In this document: piece by piece, positions 1 through 5,632 of the stretch
How positions within the stretch are numbered: the first letter of the stretch is position 1
How the letters are laid out: the number at the start of each line of letters is the position of its first letter
Assembly (NCBI GenBank): GCA_002384205.1
Contig: DGBH01000157.1
Coordinates: 1 to 5,926 of the forward strand
Direction of reading: 5' to 3'
Length of the DNA stretch: 5,926 nt
Origin: Bacteroidetes bacterium UBA4009
Lineage (GTDB): Bacteria > Bacteroidota > Bacteroidia > NS11-12g > UBA9320
Program-made: the position numbers and the translations under genes
The notes under the pieces: generated by a model
The model's input: only the letters and a program-made list of their open reading frames with translations
What the model was told of the DNA's origin: nothing
Database searches by the model: none

Positions 1-4
1 ACTT

Positions 5-12
5 TACCTTTG
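5..12 (+). promoter_or_regulatory. Bacteroidota -7 promoter box of the cystathionine beta-synthase gene
   Basis: TACCTTTG matches the Bacteroidota housekeeping -7 consensus TAnnTTTG at every fixed position. Only 5 nt (CCCCA) separate it from the ATG at 18. Since this box normally lies just upstream of the transcription start, transcription should begin at or within a base or two of the start codon, giving a leaderless or nearly leaderless mRNA. The -33 element would lie outside the window, so the promoter is only half visible. Confidence 0.65.
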
Positions 13-17
13 CCCCA

Positions 18-1382
18 ATGTATTACAACGACATACTCGAAACCATAGGAAATACGCCACTTGTTAAATTAAACAAAGTAACTGCTGAGCTTCCATGTTT
101 GGTTTTAGCTAAGATAGAAACTACCAATCCAGGCAACTCAGTAAAAGACCGTATGGCGGTTAAAATGATTGAAGATGCAGAAGCAGATGGTAGATTAAAA
201 CCCGGAGGAACAATTGTAGAAGGCACCAGCGGAAATACGGGAATGGGCTTAGCTATAGCTGCCGTTGTAAAAGGATACAAATGTATTTTTGTAACCACAG
301 ATAAGCAAAGTAAAGAAAAAGTAGATGCCTTAAAATCTGTAGGTGCCGAGGTAATTGTGTGCCCTACCGATGTAGAACCCACCGATGCACGCTCCTACTA
401 TTCAGTAAGTAAGCGATTGGGCAGCGAGATACCCAATGCGTGGTATGTCAATCAATACGACAACCCGAGCAACACACAAGCGCATTATGAAAGTACTGGC
501 CCTGAAATTTGGGAACAATCAGAAGGTAAAATTACACACTTTGTATCTGGAGTAGGTACAGGTGGTACTATTAGCGGAGTAGGAAAGTACTTAAAAGAGA
601 AAAATCCTGCCATACAATGTTGGGGAATAGACACCTATGGTTCTGTCTTTAAAAAATATAAGGAAACCGGCATTTTTGATACAAAAGAAATTTATCCATA
701 CATCACAGAAGGCATCGGAGAAGATATTTTACCTCAGAATGTAAACTTTGATACGATTGATCACTTTGAAAAAGTAACCGATAAAGATGGACTACTTTGG
801 CAACGTAAACTAGCCCGAGAAGAGGGCATAATGGTCGGAAACAGTGCAGGAAGTGCAGTAAAAGGAATACTTCAATGTGCTCATATGCTAAAACCTACCG
901 ATGTAGTGGTGGTTTTATTTCATGATCATGCTACCCGTTATATGGGCAAAGCTTTTAATGATGAATGGATGAAAGAACGTGGTTTTTTAGACAGCAAACC
1001 CAAAACAGCTGAGGACATGATTAGCAATCACAGACATTTGCCTATGCTTACCGTGTTTGAAACAGATCATGTAAAAGTAGCTTTCGACTTAATGGAAAAA
1101 CACGGTATTTCTCAACTACCCGTAGTAAACATGCAAGGAGATTTTGTAGGATCTGTAAATGACAATCAACTGCTTTCGCAACTCTTAAAGAATCCTGAAC
1201 TGGCTACTCAAAAAATAAGTGATGTGATGCACGCCAGTTTCCCCATGGTAGAAGCCTCTGCTCCTATTGATAAGGTTTCCTCGTTAATCAATAAAGATAA
1301 CCCCGCAGTTCTGGTAAAAGACTTGAGCGGCACCGTTCATATACTAACCAAGTATGACTTGATTGGGGCTTTATCCAGCTAA
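18..1382 (+). CDS. cbs: Cystathionine beta-synthase, PLP-dependent, with C-terminal CBS-domain pair
   Basis: The predicted cytoplasmic enzyme condenses serine with homocysteine to form cystathionine, the first step of transsulfuration towards cysteine. The 454-residue protein has a fold-type II PLP catalytic domain (about 1-324) and two CBS motifs (about 333-395 and 398-454). Visible PLP-site features are the Schiff-base lysine K43 in NPGNSVKDR, the substrate/cofactor loop GTSGNTG (69-75), the phosphate-binding GTGGT (180-184) and S276 in GNSAGS, expected to contact the pyridine nitrogen. The segments GIDTYGS (203-209) and TEGIGED (230-236), and the HDHATRYMGKAFNDEWM region closing the catalytic domain (302-318), favour CBS over cysteine synthase CysK, which also lacks the C-terminal pair. 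There is no N-terminal heme-binding extension like that of animal CBS. The CBS pair suggests allosteric control by an adenosyl ligand, but this is not shown by sequence. ATG at 18 is chosen because it begins the conserved N-terminus (ILETIGNTPLVKL) and sits right behind a promoter box. It stands alone on the plus strand. An O-acetylserine-using or H2S-forming activity cannot be excluded. Confidence 0.93.
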   Translation: MYYNDILETIGNTPLVKLNKVTAELPCLVLAKIETTNPGNSVKDRMAVKMIEDAEADGRLKPGGTIVEGTSGNTGMGLAIAAVVKGYKCIFVTTDKQSKEKVDALKSVGAEVIVCPTDVEPTDARSYYSVSKRLGSEIPNAWYVNQYDNPSNTQAHYESTGPEIWEQSEGKITHFVSGVGTGGTISGVGKYLKEKNPAIQCWGIDTYGSVFKKYKETGIFDTKEIYPYITEGIGEDILPQNVNFDTIDHFEKVTDKDGLLWQRKLAREEGIMVGNSAGSAVKGILQCAHMLKPTDVVVVLFHDHATRYMGKAFNDEWMKERGFLDSKPKTAEDMISNHRHLPMLTVFETDHVKVAFDLMEKHGISQLPVVNMQGDFVGSVNDNQLLSQLLKNPELATQKISDVMHASFPMVEASAPIDKVSSLINKDNPAVLVKDLSGTVHILTKYDLIGALSS

Positions 1383-1461
1383 CTAATTTTTGTTTACATA
1401 GCTTCTAGTCGTTCTCACTCAAAGTACGTAAAGAAGGCTATAAAATGGCATTAAGTATTTT

Positions 1462-1473
1462 ATAAACGTTTAT
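1462..1473. repeat. 12-bp perfect palindrome ATAAACGTTTAT
   Basis: ATAAACGTTTAT is identical to its own reverse complement. Symmetry stops at both ends (T1461 faces C1474). It lies downstream of both convergent genes, so an operator role is not obvious. It may simply be a chance palindrome in AT-rich DNA. Confidence 0.4.
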
Positions 1474-1484
1474 CCTTAGCTCAT

Positions 1485-1524
1485 AAAAAAGCCCCTCAAC
1501 CACCGAAGTGATCAAAAGGCCTTT
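1485..1524 (-). terminator. Rho-independent terminator of fbaA with UUCG loop
   Basis: Read on the minus strand, 1524-1508 pairs with 1503-1487 around a TTCG tetraloop (1507-1504), closed by CAC/GTG, and is followed by six T (1490-1485). Of the 13 core pairs (1508-1520 with 1503-1491), eight are Watson-Crick, including three G-C pairs at the base; five are G-T wobbles (1511/1500, 1513/1498, 1514/1497, 1516/1495, 1517/1494). Four more pairs, one of them wobble, extend the stem into the T-run. It begins about 30 nt after the aldolase stop codon. On the plus strand each wobble becomes a C-A mismatch, so the structure should terminate only the minus-strand transcript. Confidence 0.85.
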
Positions 1525-1555
1525 AAAAGTTATTGGTATTTAAACGCTAGTATTT

Positions 1556-2623
1556 CTATAACGTATTCACGTTATTTAAATCTGCGAAAGCTTGCTCTAA
1601 TCGCGTTACAAAGGTTTTTTCCCCTTCTCTCATCCATAAACGTGGATCGTAGTATTTCTTATTTGGAACGTCTTCGCCATCTGGGTTTCCTATCTGTTTC
1701 ATCAAGTAGTCTTTTTTAGCCAACATGTAATCTCTTGTTCCTTCGGTAAATGCAAATTGCAAATCCGTATCAATGTTCATTTTGATCACTCCATACGAAA
1801 TTCCTTCTCTTATTTCTTCTACTGTTGATCCTGACCCACCGTGAAAAACAAAATCAACTGGATTATGACCTGTACTGAATTTCTCTTGTACATAATCTTG
1901 CGAATTTTTTAAGATAATGGGAGTTAACTTCACATTACCTGGCTTATACACCCCGTGTACATTGCCAAATGCTGCAGCTATGGTAAATCGTGGACTAACT
2001 TTCATGAGTTCCTCGTAGGCAAATGCAACCTCACTTGGTTGTGTATATAATTTACTGCTGTCTACATCGCTATTATCTACGCCGTCTTCTTCACCGCCTG
2101 TTATTCCTAGCTCAATCTCCAAAGTCATTCCCATTTTGCTCATGCGCTCAAGGTATGTTTTACAGATTTCAATGTTTTCTTCTATAGACTCTTCAGATAA
2201 GTCAATCATGTGAGAACTGTACAAAGGCTTACCTGTTTCCGCAAAATGTTTCTCACTTGCATCAAGTAAACCGTCAATCCAAGGAAGTAGTTTTTTAGCG
2301 GCATGGTCGGTGTGTAAAATAACCGTTGCTCCGTATGCTTTTGCCAACTCGTGAATGTGTTGAGCTCCAGATATACCACCTAATATAGCAGATTGCTCAT
2401 TGGCGTTACTCAAACCTTTACCTGCAAAAAACTGAGCTCCACCATTGCTATACTGGATGATAACCGGTGCATTTAATTTTGCGGCGGTTTCCATTACGGC
2501 ATTTACGGTACTGCTGCTCGTTACGTTAACGGCTGGCAATGCGTAATTATTTGCTTTAGCGTGTTGAAAGATAGCTTGTACCTCGTCTCCTGTGGCAACT
2601 CCTGGTTTGATGTTGTGACTCAT
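1556..2623 (-). CDS. fbaA: Fructose-bisphosphate aldolase, class II (IIA, zinc-dependent)
   Basis: This cytoplasmic enzyme reversibly cleaves fructose 1,6-bisphosphate into dihydroxyacetone phosphate and glyceraldehyde 3-phosphate in glycolysis and gluconeogenesis. The 355-residue protein is close in length to E. coli FbaA (359) and aligns along its whole length, with active-site residues offset by three. The catalytic aspartate is D106 in HTDHAAKKLLPWIDGLLDA. Zinc ligands are H107, H223 (GNVHGVYKPGN) and H261 (FHGGSGS). E171 (LEIELG) and the E178-E179 pair (GGEEDG) match the metal-site and catalytic glutamates. GGSGS (262-266) and NIDTD (283-287) form the phosphate-binding part. The GGEEDGVDN insert and the PNKKYYDPRLW segment (320-330) mark the IIA subgroup. 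ATG at 2623 fits the family N-terminus MSHNIKPGV. The gene is monocistronic by appearance: it has its own promoter about 30 bp upstream and its own terminator. No oddities are seen. Confidence 0.97.
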   Translation of the reverse strand: MSHNIKPGVATGDEVQAIFQHAKANNYALPAVNVTSSSTVNAVMETAAKLNAPVIIQYSNGGAQFFAGKGLSNANEQSAILGGISGAQHIHELAKAYGATVILHTDHAAKKLLPWIDGLLDASEKHFAETGKPLYSSHMIDLSEESIEENIEICKTYLERMSKMGMTLEIELGITGGEEDGVDNSDVDSSKLYTQPSEVAFAYEELMKVSPRFTIAAAFGNVHGVYKPGNVKLTPIILKNSQDYVQEKFSTGHNPVDFVFHGGSGSTVEEIREGISYGVIKMNIDTDLQFAFTEGTRDYMLAKKDYLMKQIGNPDGEDVPNKKYYDPRLWMREGEKTFVTRLEQAFADLNNVNTL

Positions 2624-2649
2624 TATTCTTTTTTAGGTTTTGTAAGGCG

Positions 2650-2679
2650 CAAATTTATGTATTTAATTTTCAAAGGCAA
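2650..2679 (-). promoter_or_regulatory. Bacteroidota-type promoter of fbaA (TTG-N19-TAAATTTG)
   Basis: On the minus strand TTG (2679-2677) is followed after 19 nt by TAAATTTG (2657-2650), which matches the Bacteroidota -33/-7 arrangement with a full TAnnTTTG fit. Transcription should start around 2644-2646, giving a 5' leader of about 20 nt. That leader contains an A-rich stretch (AAAAAAGAATA) directly before the ATG and no Shine-Dalgarno match, which is usual for well-expressed genes in this phylum. Confidence 0.75.
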
Positions 2680-2728
2680 TTGGATTATAGGAAGGTTACC
2701 TACATAAAAGATGTAAGGAAGCTATGCG

Positions 2729-4546
2729 CTAATCAAATGTCTGTAAATCGACCAGTTTTTTATAAATACCACCAGCAGCCATTAGTTCTGCATGGGTGCC
2801 TTGTTCGGTGATTTGACCTTTGTCTAGAACCACTATTTTATCCGCACTTTGTATGGTACTAAGCCTATGCGCTATAACAATGCTCGTACGATTTTGCATC
2901 ACTTGTTCTAACGCTTCTTGCACCATTTTTTCGCTCTCCGTATCTAAAGCACTGGTTGCTTCATCCAAGATCAAAATAGGAGGTTCAGAAACCACGGCAC
3001 GCGCTATACTCATTCGCTGACGCTGGCCACCGCTCAAGTTACTGCCTTTTTCGCCCAAGTTGGTGTTATAACTCTCTGGCATTTCACGGATAAATTGATG
3101 CGCATTGGCTATTTTAGCCGCATTCATTAATTGATCGCCGCTTATATAGGAATCGCCCATTTTAATATTATTGGCAGCCGTATCGTTAAAAAGGATGGCG
3201 TCTTGTGTTACAATGCCCATCATCTTACGTAATGATTTTAGGTCCATGGCCGCAATATCTTGTCCGTCAATGGTGATTGAACCACTTTTGAGCTCATGAA
3301 ACCTTGGGATTAAATCGGCTAAGGTAGATTTACCTCCGCCACTTGAACCCACCAAGGCTACCCTCTCCCCTTTTTTAATGGTAAGATTGATATCCTTGAG
3401 TACCAAAGGACCGTCTCCATACCCGAAATTTACGTTACTCAGCTTTATTTCGTTTGAAAATGAAGGCGCAGGAATACCGTTGGTATCTTTTTCGGTTTCA
3501 GCCATCAACACGTCATTGATTCTATCCAAAGAAGCTGCTCCTTTTTTTAGTCTAAAAAAAGCTTCTGTAACCCCTTTAGCGGGAGGAATAAGTTGACTAA
3601 AAATGGCAATATATGCAATTAGGAACGAGCCTGTAAGAGCTGAATCCTTGTTTAATATAAGCGTTCCGGTATATATCAGTAAACTCGCAATGACTATACT
3701 GCTCATAAACTCACTCAAGGGAGACGCCAAAAGTTCTTTTCTGTTTACCTTTACCATCAAACGGAAGTGATCGTCATTTTGTTTTTTAAACCCGCTCTCT
3801 TTTTCTTTGATGGCACCAAAGGCTTTGATGATTTTAATGCCGTGTAAGCTTTCTTCTAAATGCGAGAGTACGTCGGCTAGTTTTTCTTGTCCTGCCTGCG
3901 CAGCTGCTTTGAGCTTTTTACCAATTCTACTAATCAAATAGCCACTTACAGGCAATACAATAAGCACAAAAAGGGTAAGCTGATAACTCATAATAAACAT
4001 GGTAACAAGCGGTATAAGAATCGCTATCGGATGTTTAAAATAAAGCTCAATAACGCCTAATAAACTCCATTCTACTTCTTTTACGTCATTGGTAAAACGC
4101 GAAAGTGTGTCGCCTCTTTTTTCCTTATTAAAATAACCGATGGGTAATCTAAGTATGTGGTTATATAAGCGTTCTCTAATATCACGGACCACCGCACTTC
4201 GAATAAAGGCGAGGTTGTAAAACGAGAGATAGACAAATAAATTTTTGAGTAAAAAAGCCAACACCAACCCAATTGAAAAGTAAATAAGCGTTTGAGACTG
4301 ACCCCATTCCGCAATTTTTACACTGGTTTGGTAATCAAAATAGGCAAGCCATGTTTCTGTGTTAGACGTAAGTTCTACCGGTGTAAGGTCATTGATATTC
4401 TCTTTAAAGATAACCTTTAAGAAAGGGATAATAACACCAATGCTCACTACATTAAAAAGAGCCGCAAATACATTGAAACCAAAGAAAAGTTGCAGTTGTA
4501 ATCGGTAAGGACGGGCTAATTTAAAAATGTCTTTAAACTTTAACAC
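2729..4546 (-). CDS. MsbA-like ABC exporter, fused permease and ATPase
   Basis: This inner-membrane half-transporter of the ABCB/MsbA type should work as a homodimer that exports or flips a hydrophobic substrate. The substrate is not determinable here: lipid A core or another lipid, a drug or a peptide are all possible. In 605 residues, a six-helix transmembrane domain comes first (approximate helices 17-43, 86-110, 165-185, 186-208, 276-298, 303-320), then a complete nucleotide-binding domain (about 365-600). The latter shows A-loop Y376, Walker A GSSGGGKST (400-408), Q-loop Q448, signature LSGGQ (504-508), Walker B ILILDE (524-529), D-loop SALD (532-535) and switch H560. There is no N-terminal peptidase domain. 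The start is GTG at 4546: an in-frame TAG lies 30 nt upstream, no ATG lies between, and the first in-frame ATG downstream (M183) would remove the first helices. The start is 30 bp downstream of the lipoprotein stop, so read-through is possible, but a -7-like box also precedes it. Length and domain order are normal for MsbA-type exporters. Confidence 0.93.
   Translation of the reverse strand: MLKFKDIFKLARPYRLQLQLFFGFNVFAALFNVVSIGVIIPFLKVIFKENINDLTPVELTSNTETWLAYFDYQTSVKIAEWGQSQTLIYFSIGLVLAFLLKNLFVYLSFYNLAFIRSAVVRDIRERLYNHILRLPIGYFNKEKRGDTLSRFTNDVKEVEWSLLGVIELYFKHPIAILIPLVTMFIMSYQLTLFVLIVLPVSGYLISRIGKKLKAAAQAGQEKLADVLSHLEESLHGIKIIKAFGAIKEKESGFKKQNDDHFRLMVKVNRKELLASPLSEFMSSIVIASLLIYTGTLILNKDSALTGSFLIAYIAIFSQLIPPAKGVTEAFFRLKKGAASLDRINDVLMAETEKDTNGIPAPSFSNEIKLSNVNFGYGDGPLVLKDINLTIKKGERVALVGSSGGGKSTLADLIPRFHELKSGSITIDGQDIAAMDLKSLRKMMGIVTQDAILFNDTAANNIKMGDSYISGDQLMNAAKIANAHQFIREMPESYNTNLGEKGSNLSGGQRQRMSIARAVVSEPPILILDEATSALDTESEKMVQEALEQVMQNRTSIVIAHRLSTIQSADKIVVLDKGQITEQGTHAELMAAGGIYKKLVDLQTFD
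3541..3561. repeat. 21-bp inverted repeat with T7/A7 tracts inside the ABC exporter gene
   Basis: CTTTTTTTAG, a single T and then the exact complement of the first arm form a perfect inverted repeat with 10-bp arms. On the coding (minus) strand it encodes FFRLKK, at the junction between the last transmembrane helix and the ATPase domain. The T7 and A7 runs come from TTT TTT and AAA AAA codons, so codon choice in an AT-rich genome is enough to explain it. Confidence 0.55.
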
Positions 4547-4551
4547 AGCTG

Positions 4552-4559
4552 CGAAGATA
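4552..4559 (-). promoter_or_regulatory. Possible -7 promoter box of the ABC exporter gene
   Basis: TATCTTCG on the minus strand differs from the TAnnTTTG consensus at one position (C for T). It ends 5 nt (CAGCT) before the GTG start at 4546, the same spacing as in front of the cystathionine beta-synthase gene. No convincing TTG -33 element stands at the expected distance; that position falls over the end of the upstream lipoprotein gene. If it is used, transcription would begin at or next to the GTG. Confidence 0.4.
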
Positions 4560-4576
4560 ATCGTACCGAGATAAAC

Positions 4577-5629
4577 CTAAGGAAAAAAGAAATCGCCTGC
4601 GATAATTCCAACGGTAAACTCGTCCAAAAGAATACCATCTGATGAATACCGTTTAACTGCACTTTTAGAAACGAAGTCTTTTACGTCAGATACATAAATA
4701 TCCCCGTTTTTAGGATCAATACCTATCGCATAAAAGATTGCTCCCTCGGCTTCTATCCATAATTGTGCACTGCCTGTTTGCATATCACCAATGCCTCTCC
4801 ATATACCTTTTTCGGTGCAGAAATACAGTATATCTAGATTTGAGTTATAGGCTAAGCCTGTCGGAGTAGGACTTAATACATATCCTACTGGATACTTTTG
4901 TCCATTAGCCTCCGTAAATGACATTAGTTTAGGCAAGTCATTGGTTGCGCCTCCGCCTTTGCACAGTATTCTAATGTAATTATTCTTGTCAACAACGATT
5001 CCATCTGGGTTTACACCCGTAGAAAAACTATCCACCAAGGCATCTGTGAGCACATTTATACCATAAATCTTGTCTGCATCTGGAGCTGTACACCAAAAAA
5101 TTCCATTCCGAAGAACCCCTTTGTCTGTAAACGTACCCGTAGGAATACTACCCGTAATGGTATTCGTGGTTAAATTCACAATAGCTATCGCCTTGGCATA
5201 TAAATCAGTAACGTAGGCTTTGCCTGGTTGCACTTCATACAAATACCGAGGAGAATTGAACCCATTTATCTCTACTTTTTTTGTAAATTCGGTATCTGTA
5301 ACCACTATTTTTCCTGAATTATTGATTACGAAATAGTAGTTTTCACCGAGACGACTCACAGACTGGAATACATTCCCTAGTGACTCTTGGTTAATGGTTT
5401 TATAGATATCGTTTTGTACGGTTTTGCTATATGCTTCATACAATGAAAGCGTTCCTTCCCCCCAACCAAAATTTCCTTGATTTGCAATGAGTACTTCTCG
5501 GCTATTGGCAGTAGTATCTCTAACAATAAGAACAGGATCTGGCGTTTTGTCTTTACAGCTTGGTAACCACGCTATACCGGATATTAACAGTACTTTAAGG
5601 CAATTTTTAATGATTAGTTGTGCGCTCAT
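4577..5629 (-). CDS. DUF5074/BtuG-like beta-propeller surface lipoprotein
   Basis: This is a predicted cell-surface lipoprotein with a YncE-like beta-propeller of the DUF5074 type. That family includes the Bacteroides vitamin B12-binding protein BtuG and is often found beside TonB-dependent receptors. The 350-residue protein begins with a type II signal peptide: hydrophobic stretch about 11-22 and lipobox LPSC with C25 as the acylated residue. The residues after it, KDK (26-28), partly resemble the acidic/lysine surface-export signal of Bacteroidota lipoproteins. Family marks are the first-blade segment ANQGNFGWGEGTLSLY (49-64), recurring strand units such as NSPRYLYEVQPGKAYVTDLY (125-144), GVNPDGIVVD (205-214) and GDIYVSDVKDF (309-319), and the closing FTVGIIAGDF (338-347). 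ATG at 5629 is 3 bp after the upstream stop and begins a proper signal peptide. Close spacing suggests translational coupling with the T9SS protein gene. Family membership is recognised from memory of its motifs. The ligand is unknown; B12 or another TonB-dependent substrate is the leading guess. Confidence 0.8.
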   Translation of the reverse strand: MSAQLIIKNCLKVLLISGIAWLPSCKDKTPDPVLIVRDTTANSREVLIANQGNFGWGEGTLSLYEAYSKTVQNDIYKTINQESLGNVFQSVSRLGENYYFVINNSGKIVVTDTEFTKKVEINGFNSPRYLYEVQPGKAYVTDLYAKAIAIVNLTTNTITGSIPTGTFTDKGVLRNGIFWCTAPDADKIYGINVLTDALVDSFSTGVNPDGIVVDKNNYIRILCKGGGATNDLPKLMSFTEANGQKYPVGYVLSPTPTGLAYNSNLDILYFCTEKGIWRGIGDMQTGSAQLWIEAEGAIFYAIGIDPKNGDIYVSDVKDFVSKSAVKRYSSDGILLDEFTVGIIAGDFFFP

Positions 5630-5632
5630 ATC

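Larger units (their letters stand above)
1383..1555. other. Non-coding gap between convergent cbs and fbaA
   Basis: This 173-bp AT-rich stretch separates two convergent genes and carries no credible ORF. It holds the minus-strand terminator of the aldolase gene (1485-1524), a 12-bp perfect palindrome (1462-1473) and an imperfect hairpin (1398-1441: ATAGC/GCTAT and TTCT/AGAA with one bulged G and a 25-nt loop). The hairpin has no T-run behind it on the plus strand. I see no clear intrinsic terminator for cbs, so its transcript may run on into the antisense strand of the aldolase gene or end by another mechanism. Confidence 0.7.

Noticed and set aside
23..382. 119-codon minus-strand ORF inside the cystathionine beta-synthase gene
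   Set aside because: It lies wholly antisense to strongly conserved PLP-domain coding sequence and its translation resembles no family I know; it is a shadow frame.
18..1382. Cysteine synthase (CysK) as the identity of the first gene
   Set aside because: The C-terminal CBS-domain pair and the TEGIGED and RYMGKAFNDEWM segments fit cystathionine beta-synthase better.
2684..2689. TATAAT on the minus strand upstream of fbaA
   Set aside because: It matches the sigma-70 -10 of other phyla, but the Bacteroidota housekeeping sigma factor uses TAnnTTTG, and a well-spaced TTG-N19-TAAATTTG lies closer to the gene.
2699..2718. Small hairpin (TACAT/ATGTA with CC/GG and a bulge) just after the ABC exporter stop
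   Set aside because: The stem is short and AT-rich with no T-run behind it on the minus strand, so it is not a convincing terminator.
2820..3596. Plus-strand ORFs at 2820-3020 and 3378-3596
   Set aside because: Both are antisense to the ATPase and linker region of the ABC exporter, where the minus frame carries every conserved motif.
4081..4314. 77-codon minus-strand ORF within the ABC exporter gene
   Set aside because: It overlaps the transmembrane domain in another frame of the same strand; the exporter frame is intact through it.
4547..4576. Cobalamin riboswitch or other structured leader between the lipoprotein and exporter genes
   Set aside because: The gap is only 30 bp, too short for any riboswitch; a leader for the surface operon would lie beyond the right edge.
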